64,000 nucleotides of DNA from Flagellimonas amoyensis (lineage in GTDB: Bacteria; Bacteroidota; Bacteroidia; Flavobacteriales; Flavobacteriaceae): NCBI RefSeq assembly GCF_003058265.1, contig NZ_QBUK01000001.1, positions 372,001 through 436,000 on the forward strand, in the 5' to 3' direction. The translations under genes and the position numbers were made by a program. The notes under the pieces were generated by a model. The model did not search any database. It was not told where the DNA came from and saw nothing but the letters and a program-made list of their open reading frames with translations. Positions 34,372-42,795 of this stretch are shown here, piece by piece. Position 1 is the stretch's first letter. The number at the start of each line of letters is the position of its first letter.

Positions 34372-35763
34372 CTATTGAAATATTCGTATAAGACTTTTCT
34401 TTTTCAGGGTGATGGATTTTCCCAGATCTGTATTGTATTTGGCAATAATCTCGGGTTCAAATCCTTTGTAGAATTCTGGATCAAAATTGGCATCTGCCAA
34501 ATGGGCCATCACAAAATCGATATCCCTTTTTTCGTTCAACCAATGGTCGATGACCTGATGCCGCATCCGGATACCAAAGGTATTGATGCCCAAAAAGGTT
34601 TCGGCATCCTTGTCGAAAGCTACGGTGATGCAGATTTTTTGCTGGGGATGTCGCCAATGAAAATGGATTTCCGAGTCCTTTTTCCTCCGTTCGGGGAACA
34701 CCCAACCATAGGTTTGGTACTCAATGTCCAGAAATTTGGCCGAATTGAACCAATGGCCCGGACGGTACTCCATTCGGTTGCCGCAAAGGGTCTGTGCCAG
34801 TACCTCGCCCATCATCCTGCCCGTGTACCAAACGGCTTCGACGGGTTTCCGGTGGCCAATGGCCTCCTGCTGTTCCGCGCAATCGCCAATGGCATAGACA
34901 TCGGCTATGCTGGTCTCCAAAAAACGGTTCACCTTCACGCCACGACCCAGTTCAATCCCGGAACCTTTCAGAAAATCGATATTTGGCGTCACGCCTGCCG
35001 TCAATCCTACCACATTGCAAGGGATTCCCTCCCCGGTTTCAGCAATGATCACCGATTTGACTTTCCCGTTCCCATCGGAAACAATTTCCTTCAAAGAAGC
35101 ATTCAACCGAAGGTCGATGTGGTGCTCCCGAATGTGCTCATTGATCATTTGGGAATCGCCCTTGGGCAAAATACCGTTCCAAAAACTACTTTCCCGCACC
35201 AAAAAAGTGACGGGGATGTCACGTGTCCGAAGCATTTCTGCCAACTCGATGCCGATGAGCCCACCACCCACGATCACCGCCCTTTTACAACGGTCGTTGT
35301 TGGGCGCATTTTGCTCCAAAAGGTCAAGGTCCTGCTTGGAATACAATCCTTGGACACCCTCCAGGTCCTGGCCGGGCCATCCAAACTTGTTGGGCTTGGA
35401 GCCCGTGGCAATGACCAGCTTGTCGTATGAGATCCATTCCCCATCCACTGTCGGGACATGGATGTTTTTGTTGTAAAATTTAGTGGGGCGACCCTTCACA
35501 TGGATCTTCTTGTTTTGGGTATCAATGGTTTCGGCATATGCACGGACAAGGTTGATCTTGTTTTTTCTCCAAAATGCGTTTTCGTAGGGTTGGGTATGCT
35601 CAAACTTCATGTGGCCCATGTACACGTACATCAGGGCGGTTCTGGAGAAAAAATAATCCGTTTCGGCGGAAACGATGGTGATTTTTTTGTTGGACAGCTT
35701 TCGGATGTGCCGGGCCGCGGTCACTCCCGCGATTCCATTTCCGATGATGACAATGTGCTCCAT
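34372..35763 (-). CDS. FAD-dependent pyridine-nucleotide oxidoreductase
   Basis: 463 residues. Two Rossmann motifs, IIGNGIAGVTAARHI at residue 5 (FAD) and AVIVGGGLIGIELAEML near 167 (NAD(P)H), plus DVYAIGDCAEQ near 300. This is the class of ferredoxin/rubredoxin reductases and NirB-type N-termini, with an added C-terminal domain of about 120 residues. No redox-active CxxxxC is seen. With the polyferredoxin gene 13 bases downstream it likely forms an NAD(P)H-to-ferredoxin electron module. Confidence 0.86.
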   Translation of the reverse strand: MEHIVIIGNGIAGVTAARHIRKLSNKKITIVSAETDYFFSRTALMYVYMGHMKFEHTQPYENAFWRKNKINLVRAYAETIDTQNKKIHVKGRPTKFYNKNIHVPTVDGEWISYDKLVIATGSKPNKFGWPGQDLEGVQGLYSKQDLDLLEQNAPNNDRCKRAVIVGGGLIGIELAEMLRTRDIPVTFLVRESSFWNGILPKGDSQMINEHIREHHIDLRLNASLKEIVSDGNGKVKSVIIAETGEGIPCNVVGLTAGVTPNIDFLKGSGIELGRGVKVNRFLETSIADVYAIGDCAEQQEAIGHRKPVEAVWYTGRMMGEVLAQTLCGNRMEYRPGHWFNSAKFLDIEYQTYGWVFPERRKKDSEIHFHWRHPQQKICITVAFDKDAETFLGINTFGIRMRHQVIDHWLNEKRDIDFVMAHLADANFDPEFYKGFEPEIIAKYNTDLGKSITLKKKSLIRIFQ

Positions 35764-36019
35764 GAAAGAAGGATTATGGGTCTTGTGTCGTACCTAAAGA
35801 TAGGAACTTAACCCTGTCCCCCAATTTAGAAAGGATTTAATTTGTGTTTGAGGTGTTCTTTAGGGATTTAGCAGGTTGAAGAAATGTCAGTTCGAGTGAT
35901 TTTCTTTAGAAAAATTATTTCGAAAACCAGATTTTTGTCCATAGATTTCTGATTATCATTAACTTCAATTTCATTACTTAGAAAAATGAATAATATTTTT
36001 AACGCATGTAGTATAAAAA
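35764..36019. other. AT-rich boundary region upstream of the OLD nuclease
   Basis: No gene. Base composition shifts to AT-rich about here. Around 35887-35931 is a patch with TTCTTTAGAAAAA and TTTCGAAAA palindromic pieces that may be a decayed intergenic repeat. The last 20 bases carry TAGTATAAAAA just before the ATG, a possible promoter. Confidence 0.35.
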
Positions 36020-37792
36020 ATGGAACAACATATAACTTCAATCAAGTTTTCGAATTATAAAAGTTTCAAGAAGTTTTCTGTTGCGCTTAATGAATTCAAT
36101 ATACTGGTTGGACCAAATAATGCTGGGAAATCTACGGTAATAGGTTCCTTGAAAATATTAGCAGAAGGTTTACGCAAGGCACGAGCTAGAAAACCAGACC
36201 GAATAGACGACCCTAATGGAAATCAAATTTTAGGCTATGAGATTGACTTAAGTCAAGTCCCTGTTGCAACTGAAAATGTTTTTCATGATTATGATGACTC
36301 CGTCCCGGCGGTCATTAGATTTCGCTTATCAGATGGCTCTCATTTACAAATATTTTTCCCGGAACGGAATATTTGTTATTTCAATTATGAGGCAACTAAT
36401 CATATTGTAAAATCTCCTAAAGAATTTAAAGACCTTGTTAAATTGGAAATAGGATACGTCCCAATTTTAGGACCAGTAGAACATACAGAGAAACTTTACC
36501 AGAAAGAAGCAGCAAGACTAGCTTTATTGACCCATACAGCTTCTAGAAACTTCAGAAACATATGGTTTCACTATCCAGAAGATTTTAAAGAGTTTAAGGA
36601 GCTTGTACAAACAACATGGCCAGGTTTAGATATCTCACCACCTGAAATAAATACCTCTGGCAACGACAATACTCTTGATATGTTCTGTCCAGAGGAAAGA
36701 ATTCCTAGAGAAATATACTGGGCTGGATTTGGATTTCAAGTTTGGTGTCAAATGCTAACTTATATTATAAAGAACAAAAAATCATCTTTATTTTTAATCG
36801 ATGAACCTGACATTTACTTACACTCTGACTTACAACGCCAGTTGCTAGGCATATTAAAGAACTTAGGTCCTGATATCATAATTGCAACACACTCCACTGA
36901 GCTCATTAGTGAGGCCGACTTAAATGATATTTTACTGATAAATAAAACCAACCAATCTGGGAAAAGAATTAAAGACCCAAGTCAGTTGCGAGATATTTTT
37001 CAAGTTTTAGGTTCGAACCTGAATCCTGTACTTACTCAAATCGCGAAATCTAAAAGGGTTCTATTTGTTGAAGGAAAGGACTTTTTAGTTTTTTCAAGAA
37101 TAAGTCGTCTTTTGGGTTATGATCAAGTTGCAAATAGAAGTGATTTTGCTGTTGTTCCTGTGGAGGGGTTTAATCCAACCAGGTTGAATGCTTTCAAGGA
37201 TGGTATAGAAAAAACAATAGGTTCAAAGATAAAATCTGCTATTATATTTGATAAAGATTATAGAACAAACGAAGAGATAAATTCTGAAATTAGGGCGCTC
37301 AAAAATGGTAATATTTTTGTTCATATACATACAAGAAAAGAGATTGAGAATTTCCTTTTAATTCCTAAAGCAATTGAAAAAGCTATTAAACAACGCATCA
37401 AGGAAGTCAATAAAAGAACTGGAAAAACATTAGAGTTTGATGGTGATATAAATGAGATTTTAGCCAGTTTAACAAATGAATTCAAAATAGGAACCCAAGC
37501 TCAGCTTCAGTCTCATCAATTTAAATTTAAGAAAAGTCTAAATCCAAAACTGGATGAATCGACCATCATAGAATCGATATTAGGCGAATTTGAAATTATG
37601 TGGACGTCTCTTGAAACACGACTTGAAGTTATTCCAGGAAAAGAATTTTTATCAGCCATTAATCGTAAACTACAACAAGATTATAGAATATCACTAAGTC
37701 AAGCGAATATTATTAATGCACTTGATATAGCTCTTATCCCTGAAGAATTAAAAGAACTAATTGCAAGAATAGATAGATTTAGAGAAGAATAA
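36020..37792 (+). CDS. OLD-family ATP-dependent endonuclease (ABC-type ATPase plus TOPRIM)
   Basis: 590 residues. Walker A GPNNAGKST near residue 32; Walker B SSLFLIDEPDIYLHSDLQRQ near 255, with the ATHSTEL switch His near 293. From about residue 345 a TOPRIM domain: RVLFVEGKDF with the metal Glu and AIIFDKDYR with the DxD. Length and layout match class-1/2 OLD proteins and Gabija GajA, but no UvrD-like GajB is present and no reverse transcriptase. The gene is clearly AT-richer than its neighbours and stands alone, so it looks like an acquired anti-phage nuclease. Confidence 0.88.
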   Translation: MEQHITSIKFSNYKSFKKFSVALNEFNILVGPNNAGKSTVIGSLKILAEGLRKARARKPDRIDDPNGNQILGYEIDLSQVPVATENVFHDYDDSVPAVIRFRLSDGSHLQIFFPERNICYFNYEATNHIVKSPKEFKDLVKLEIGYVPILGPVEHTEKLYQKEAARLALLTHTASRNFRNIWFHYPEDFKEFKELVQTTWPGLDISPPEINTSGNDNTLDMFCPEERIPREIYWAGFGFQVWCQMLTYIIKNKKSSLFLIDEPDIYLHSDLQRQLLGILKNLGPDIIIATHSTELISEADLNDILLINKTNQSGKRIKDPSQLRDIFQVLGSNLNPVLTQIAKSKRVLFVEGKDFLVFSRISRLLGYDQVANRSDFAVVPVEGFNPTRLNAFKDGIEKTIGSKIKSAIIFDKDYRTNEEINSEIRALKNGNIFVHIHTRKEIENFLLIPKAIEKAIKQRIKEVNKRTGKTLEFDGDINEILASLTNEFKIGTQAQLQSHQFKFKKSLNPKLDESTIIESILGEFEIMWTSLETRLEVIPGKEFLSAINRKLQQDYRISLSQANIINALDIALIPEELKELIARIDRFREE

Positions 37793-37798
37793 AAACAA

Positions 37799-37891
37799 GC
37801 CATAACAAAACTGACTAATAATGGCATCGTTTAATTGTGATAATACTCACAGTTCAAAACAATGCCTCCAACACTCAAATTAATCCGTTAT
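37799..37891. repeat. nested inverted repeats after the OLD gene (attC-like)
   Basis: Three nested complementary pairs: ATAAC (from 37803) with GTTAT (to 37891), GGCATCGTTT (37823-37832) with AAACAATGCC (37857-37866, one wobble), and TGTGA with TCACA inside. The overall shape, about 90 bases, resembles an integron attC site or a large terminator. Core triplets AAC and GTT are present but the full attC consensus is not. Confidence 0.35.
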
Positions 37892-37931
37892 CAATTCTTT
37901 CCCCTAAAAGCACTATTTTAGAGGTACTTGA

Positions 37932-38954
37932 ATGCCCAACATGAAAAAACTGGTTTTGATATGCGGTCTGGTCCTGCTCTCCTGTACGGGTCATAAACCC
38001 GAAAAGATCAACGGAGTGAGCTTTGTGGCGTCCCGGGAAGAGGTCGTCCAGTCCCATGTGGACCCCGTGCTGGACATCCATGCCAACCATGCGGCCATCA
38101 TGCCCTTCGGCTTTATGCAAGATCCCCACACACCCAACCTTCTTTTTGACACGGACCGGCAATGGTTCGGGGAAACCCGAAAAGGGGCCAAGCAGTACAT
38201 CGAAATGCTTCATAAAAATGGGGTAAAGGTGATGCTGAAACCCCAGATCTGGATCAGTAGGGGCGAGTTTACAGGGAACATGGCCATGCAGTCCGAAGCC
38301 GATTGGAAAGCATTGGAGGACTCCTATGCCCAGTTTATTTTGCACTACGCAGGATTGGCGGAGGAGACCCATGCCGATATCTATTGCATCGGGACCGAAC
38401 TCGCCACATTTGTGAAAAACCGACCCGCATTCTGGACTGACCTCGTGGGCAAGGTCAGGGAGGTGTATAAGGGAAAATTGACCTATGCGGCCAATTGGGA
38501 CGAGTATACCAACACCCCTTTTTGGGGCGAGCTGGACTATATTGGGGTGAACGCTTACTTTCCCCTCTGCGAAAAACAAAACCCGACCACCGAAACCCTA
38601 CGGGCAGGTTGGCAGCCTTGGAAAGCAAAGATGATGGAACTTGCCGAACAAATGGACAAGCCCATACTGTTCACCGAGTTTGGGTACAGGAGTATGGATT
38701 ATACGGGCAAGAAACCCTGGTTGGTGGACAGGAACGAGGAAAAGGTGAACCTACAGGCCCAGGCCGACGCCACGCAGGTGCTTTTTGATGAATTTTGGGA
38801 TGAGGACTGGTTTGCCGGAGGCTTTGTCTGGAAGTGGTTCATTCACCACGACAGGGCCGGAGGACTCGCCGACAACAGGTTTACCCCGCAGAACAAGCCT
38901 GCCGAATCCGTCATCAGGCAGCGTTATGCCCCCATTAAAAAGTCAAGTCTTTAA
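37932..38954 (+). CDS. GH113-like glycoside hydrolase lipoprotein
   Basis: 340 residues; an ATG three codons later (37941) is an alternative. The lipoprotein signal ends VLLSC. A TIM-barrel enzyme with IYCIGTEL near residue 155 (acid/base Glu) and ILFTEFGYRS near 245 (nucleophile Glu), as in GH113 beta-mannanases and related glycosidases. FVWKWF near the end stacks sugar. It would act on a beta-linked glycan at the cell surface or periplasm. No transporter genes adjoin it. Confidence 0.78.
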   Translation: MPNMKKLVLICGLVLLSCTGHKPEKINGVSFVASREEVVQSHVDPVLDIHANHAAIMPFGFMQDPHTPNLLFDTDRQWFGETRKGAKQYIEMLHKNGVKVMLKPQIWISRGEFTGNMAMQSEADWKALEDSYAQFILHYAGLAEETHADIYCIGTELATFVKNRPAFWTDLVGKVREVYKGKLTYAANWDEYTNTPFWGELDYIGVNAYFPLCEKQNPTTETLRAGWQPWKAKMMELAEQMDKPILFTEFGYRSMDYTGKKPWLVDRNEEKVNLQAQADATQVLFDEFWDEDWFAGGFVWKWFIHHDRAGGLADNRFTPQNKPAESVIRQRYAPIKKSSL

Positions 38955-39015
38955 GGCTGAGCGAAAAATGTGGGATTTTTCCCGTGATGGAAGGCCGTTG
39001 TTGGCAATTTTTTCC

Positions 39016-39023
39016 CATCTTTG
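39016..39023 (+). promoter_or_regulatory. putative -7 box for the amidase-like pair
   Basis: CATCTTTG followed by CA, close to TAnnTTTG with C in the first position, lies 29 bases upstream of the ATG at 39053. A TTG at 38998-39000 is 15 bases upstream. Confidence 0.3.
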
Positions 39024-39052
39024 CAGTGCACCCTCCCAACTAAAATACGATA

Positions 39053-39985
39053 ATGAAATCAGTATCATTCCTTTTGTTATGGGTATGTTCCTGTGCCATG
39101 TTGTTTGCCCAAGAGGTATCCTATTATGTGGTAAAGGCGGAACAGGGTGACGGGATTTTTTCCCTTTTGCGAAAACAGGGGCTGGACCCGGCCAAGCACT
39201 ACGAAGCGTTTGTCAAGCTCAATTCCGAAAACATCAAGGACGGCAGTTTCCTGAAAGTGGGGACGGACTACAAAATCCCACAGGCAGCGGATGCCCTCAA
39301 AAAAACAGGGGTGGTGGTCCGCACCGGCGAAGGTGCCGAAGCACCCATCTTTGATGGAGAACTGGCCCAAATGTCCCTCAAGAGCGATAAGTTGAAAGAT
39401 GCGGTATACTACATCATCACCGAAGATCCGCAGAATGCCGAAAACGATTATGTGAAGGGAGTGGCGGAGAGCCTTGCCGCCGATCTCATGGTCCATGGGG
39501 CCAAAGTGTATATCATGGGGGATGGCGTTTCCGAACCTTCAAGTGGGGAAGTTGCGACGGCAAACCAGAAAATGGGGAGCTACATTGAGGTCATCAACAA
39601 ACGCTACATACAGAATACAGGAAAGTACCAACGGGTGTTGGTGATACGTGCCGATGGCGTTTCCGGCAAAGAGGATATGGACGTTGCCGTTTACCATTAC
39701 AACAAGAGCGAACAAGGCCAGCGATTGGCGGAGAACATCCAGAACATGTTCAAGCGGCACAGTGTTTCCAATAGGTCGTACAAGGATATCAATATGATCT
39801 TTGAGGACAAGAACAGCCTGTACCTGGCCCGGAACATTCTTCCCGCCATAAGTTTGCTCACCTTGGAGAACGCTTCCAAAACATCGAACCAAAAAATAGC
39901 AGTGCGTCCGGACAAGAAGCAGTTTGCCAGCTTGATCAGTGACGGCATCATGAACGATTATGTTGATTTGCAGATTGAGAATTAA
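39053..39985 (+). CDS. inactive-looking N-acetylmuramoyl-L-alanine amidase paralogue
   Basis: 310 residues with signal peptide ending AMLFAQ. A LysM-like N-terminal part (GDGIFSLLRKQGL) precedes an amidase_3-like domain that aligns throughout with the next gene. At every zinc or catalytic position the residue differs: the HGG loop is lost (YYIITEDPQN), the Glu region reads ENDYVK, the His of LVIHVDS is Arg in LVIRADG, and the catalytic Glu of YIEIGN is Thr in LTLEN. It is probably a pseudoenzyme that binds peptidoglycan or partners the active enzyme. Its stop directly abuts the next ATG. Confidence 0.8.
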   Translation: MKSVSFLLLWVCSCAMLFAQEVSYYVVKAEQGDGIFSLLRKQGLDPAKHYEAFVKLNSENIKDGSFLKVGTDYKIPQAADALKKTGVVVRTGEGAEAPIFDGELAQMSLKSDKLKDAVYYIITEDPQNAENDYVKGVAESLAADLMVHGAKVYIMGDGVSEPSSGEVATANQKMGSYIEVINKRYIQNTGKYQRVLVIRADGVSGKEDMDVAVYHYNKSEQGQRLAENIQNMFKRHSVSNRSYKDINMIFEDKNSLYLARNILPAISLLTLENASKTSNQKIAVRPDKKQFASLISDGIMNDYVDLQIEN

Positions 39986-41005
39986 ATGAAGTTATTAAGA
40001 ATATCCGTTTTATTTGTTTTTATTCATTTTCAAGGAGTTGGACTGGCCCAAGAGGGTAATCTGAAGGCACTGGCCAAGGAAGGGGAAGGCATTTATTCGC
40101 TCCTTAGAAGACATGGCATCAGCCCGACAAAGTTCTACAACAAGTTCGTGGCCCTGAACGCTGAACAATTGGGGGAGGACGAGTCCTTGCTGATGGGACG
40201 TTCCTATGTTCTGCCGGACACGCTGGATACCAAAAAAGTGGAGGAAATGGGCAAGAGTGTCGAGTATCCCATTTTTGGTGAGCAATTTGCCAAGGTGGAT
40301 ATAGCGAGCAAGCGTTTGGACGATACGGTCTATTACCTGATCTCAGGGCATGGGGGCCCCGATCCCGGGGCAGTGGAAAAATACAATGACAAGCTCATCG
40401 CGGAAGATGAATATGCCTATGATGTCACGCTCAGGTTGGCCCGTGAATTGATCTCGCATGGGGCGGAAGTGCACATCATTGTGCAGGATGAAAATGACGG
40501 CATCAGGGACCAGAGAGTCCTTGAACTGGACACGGACGAGACCGTGCTTTCCCAACCCCTTCCGTTGGGGCAGTTGGCCCGCCTGAAACAGCGTACCGAA
40601 GCCGTGAACGACCTATACCGAAAAAATGTGGGCAAGCACCAACGGTTGCTGGTGATCCATGTGGACAGTAGGGGCGAAGGCACCAATATCGATGTGTTCT
40701 TCTATCACCATGAAAAAAGCAAGAACGGCAAGAAATTGGCCGAGAGCATCCATCAGACCTTTTTGAGGAAATACAATAAATTCCAGCCCAACCGATTGTA
40801 CAACGGTACGTTTATGGAGCGCAGCAATCTGTACGTTGTCAAAAATACGCTTCCGGCCATGGCCTATATTGAAATTGGCAACATTAGGAGCAAAAAGGAC
40901 CAACGCCGTATTTTAGATCCCGATAACAGACAGGCACTGGCCAAATGGATATCCGAAGGCATCCTATTGGACTATGAATCCTCCAAAACATTTACCGCAA
41001 AATAA
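39986..41005 (+). CDS. N-acetylmuramoyl-L-alanine amidase (amidase_3)
   Basis: 339 residues with signal peptide ending GLAQ. N-terminal LysM-like segment (GEGIYSLLRRHGISPTKFY), then amidase_3: ISGHGGPDPGAVE near residue 119 (zinc His), AEDEYAYDV (zinc Glu), LVIHVDS near 225 (zinc His) and AYIEIGN near 295 (catalytic Glu). It should cleave the stem peptide from MurNAc in the periplasm. It starts on the base after the stop of its zinc-less paralogue, so both are made together in fixed ratio. Confidence 0.88.
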   Translation: MKLLRISVLFVFIHFQGVGLAQEGNLKALAKEGEGIYSLLRRHGISPTKFYNKFVALNAEQLGEDESLLMGRSYVLPDTLDTKKVEEMGKSVEYPIFGEQFAKVDIASKRLDDTVYYLISGHGGPDPGAVEKYNDKLIAEDEYAYDVTLRLARELISHGAEVHIIVQDENDGIRDQRVLELDTDETVLSQPLPLGQLARLKQRTEAVNDLYRKNVGKHQRLLVIHVDSRGEGTNIDVFFYHHEKSKNGKKLAESIHQTFLRKYNKFQPNRLYNGTFMERSNLYVVKNTLPAMAYIEIGNIRSKKDQRRILDPDNRQALAKWISEGILLDYESSKTFTAK

Positions 41006-41017
41006 CCCCAACTGATT

Positions 41018-41983
41018 TTAGCAACAACCCCCACCACTATAGTGCCAGGTGCTTTCGCTCACATGGATTTCTTTTGATGCCCTTGCAAGCGCCGAAGCTG
41101 TTTTGTCGCAAACCGCCAACGGTTGGTTCTGGAGCAGCACATGCCCTTTGTTGTCATCAAAATACTCCTCGTTACCATAATAGATTGCCGTTTTCCCGGT
41201 AAACATGCAAGGGCCGTCCTCTGGCATCGGGTCTTTGATGGCGGCAATCTCGATGGATTCGATATGGATGAGCTCGTCCGTTGGATAGTGATTGGGAGAT
41301 AATACCCTGTATGACCTTCGCCCCCTGATTTCTATGGTGCCAAATCCGGCATCCGTCAACACTTTTACGTAGTCTTTCAGCGGAATGCTGCCGCTGAGGC
41401 ACTGCGCCCTCAATCGGTCATCGTTGCGCAGCTCATCGTTCATGGGCTGTTCGCAGATGGGGTCGCTCATGACCAATCGGCCGTGGGGTTTCAAAACGCG
41501 GTACATTTCGGCAACGGCCTTTTGCAGGTCTTCCATTTTGAAAATGTTGAACAGACAGTTCTGCGCGGCCACGTCCATGCTCTCATCGGGGATGGGCAGG
41601 TTCAGGGCATCTCCCTTGACGAGGTTCACATATTCGCTTTTGAACCAATCGTTCTCCTGCTCTGCAATTTTGAAGTTCTTTCGGGAGGCCTCCAGCATTT
41701 CATCCACGGAATCCACTCCGGTGACCCCTCCCTTTTGTCTGGAAAAATAGGAGAACTGAAGCAGTTCCATACCTCCGCCCACACCCACATAAAGGATCTT
41801 GGGCTCGTTCACCAAATCCTGTGCGGAAACGGTGCTCCCGCACCCATAGTTCATTTCCTGCATGATCTTGGGGATGGACAGTCCGGGAAACTGCCAAATG
41901 GGCGTGGTGGTGCAGCAAAGTCCCACATTGGGGGAAATGGCCGCTTCTTTGTAAAGGTCTTGTGTGGCGTCTAGGTAACTCAT
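41018..41983 (-). CDS. arsM: arsenite methyltransferase, arsenosugar type
   Basis: 321 residues from the ATG at 41983; a longer frame would read into the neighbouring gene. SAM motif ILYVGVGGGMELLQF near residue 70, and conserved Cys in GLCCTTTPIW, NYGCGS, QNCLF and the C-terminal WHYSGGGCC. The N-terminal CC and C-terminal GGGCC pattern is that of the ArsM associated with arsenosugar synthesis. Start overlaps the phosphorylase stop by four bases. The usual partner ArsS, a radical-SAM protein, is not found in the window. Confidence 0.85.
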   Translation of the reverse strand: MSYLDATQDLYKEAAISPNVGLCCTTTPIWQFPGLSIPKIMQEMNYGCGSTVSAQDLVNEPKILYVGVGGGMELLQFSYFSRQKGGVTGVDSVDEMLEASRKNFKIAEQENDWFKSEYVNLVKGDALNLPIPDESMDVAAQNCLFNIFKMEDLQKAVAEMYRVLKPHGRLVMSDPICEQPMNDELRNDDRLRAQCLSGSIPLKDYVKVLTDAGFGTIEIRGRRSYRVLSPNHYPTDELIHIESIEIAAIKDPMPEDGPCMFTGKTAIYYGNEEYFDDNKGHVLLQNQPLAVCDKTASALARASKEIHVSESTWHYSGGGCC

Positions 41984-42795
41984 AGTTGCTTTATCAGTTC
42001 GGTGAACAATTGGATCATTTTGGGCTCTGTTTTTCCGGCAATGGCGATGATTTCCTCCACATTGACAGGTTGGAGGTTGTCCGGATCGCATTCGTCGGTC
42101 AAAACGGATACCGCTACGATGGGTAGTCGTAAATGATTGGCAACAATTACTTCGGGAACGGTGCTCATTCCCACAGCGTCCGCACCGACCATTTTCAGCA
42201 TACGATATTCGGCCTTGGTTTCCAGTTGGGGACCCACCACGGAAGCATACACCCCTTTTTTGATGGAAATACCCTCTTTTTGGGCAATGGCCTCTATTTT
42301 TTTGCGCATGTCCAGGTCATACGGTTCGCTCATGTCCACAAAGCGGTCCCCGAATGCGGAGACATTTTTGAAGGCCAACGGCGACCCTCCCTGTAGGTTG
42401 ATGTGGTCCTCGATGAGCATGATGTCGCCTTTCTTGAAGTCTAGGTTGATGGCACCAGCCGCATTGGACACGAACAGTTTTTGGATGCCCAGTTGGTGCA
42501 TCACCCGAATGGGATAGGTGATGTCCACAAAATCATAGCCTTCATACAGATGGAAACGGCCTTGCATCACCACCACTTTTTTTCCGGCAAGGGTGCCATA
42601 GATCAGCTTTCCGGAATGGAATTCCACCGTGGCCAATGGAAAATGGGGGATATGGTTGTAGTGGGCCTCAATACGGTTTTCAATGCCATCGACCAGTTGC
42701 CCCAATCCGGTTCCGAGCACGATGCCAATTTCTGGGGAATCAAATCCCTTCCTCTTCAAATAATCAACAGATTCGTTCAGGTGTTCTTGCGTCAT
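41980..42795 (-). CDS. purine-nucleoside phosphorylase, class I
   Basis: 271 residues. GIVLGTGLGQLVD near residue 24 (phosphate loop), MQGRFHLYEGY near 76, NAAGAINLDFKKGDIMLI near 111-130 and ADAVGMSTVPEVIVA near 203 (substrate Glu and Met). It phosphorolyses purine nucleosides. In this operon, with ArsM and the TIGR04282-type glycosyltransferase, it may remove adenine from an adenosyl-arsenical intermediate. Overlaps both neighbours by ATGA. Confidence 0.93.
   Translation of the reverse strand: MTQEHLNESVDYLKRKGFDSPEIGIVLGTGLGQLVDGIENRIEAHYNHIPHFPLATVEFHSGKLIYGTLAGKKVVVMQGRFHLYEGYDFVDITYPIRVMHQLGIQKLFVSNAAGAINLDFKKGDIMLIEDHINLQGGSPLAFKNVSAFGDRFVDMSEPYDLDMRKKIEAIAQKEGISIKKGVYASVVGPQLETKAEYRMLKMVGADAVGMSTVPEVIVANHLRLPIVAVSVLTDECDPDNLQPVNVEEIIAIAGKTEPKMIQLFTELIKQL

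Noticed and set aside
32919..34391. 490-codon plus-strand frame opposite the polyferredoxin gene
   Set aside because: Mirrors the real gene; its product is a His/Gly/Pro-rich string with no domain, whereas the minus strand has two complete 4Fe-4S motifs.
34171..35430. 419-codon plus-strand frame opposite the FAD oxidoreductase
   Set aside because: Shadow of a gene with two clear Rossmann motifs; no start context or motif of its own.
36020..37792. Gabija system
   Set aside because: The OLD protein has GajA-like length, but no UvrD-like helicase (GajB) follows; the next gene is a glycosidase lipoprotein.
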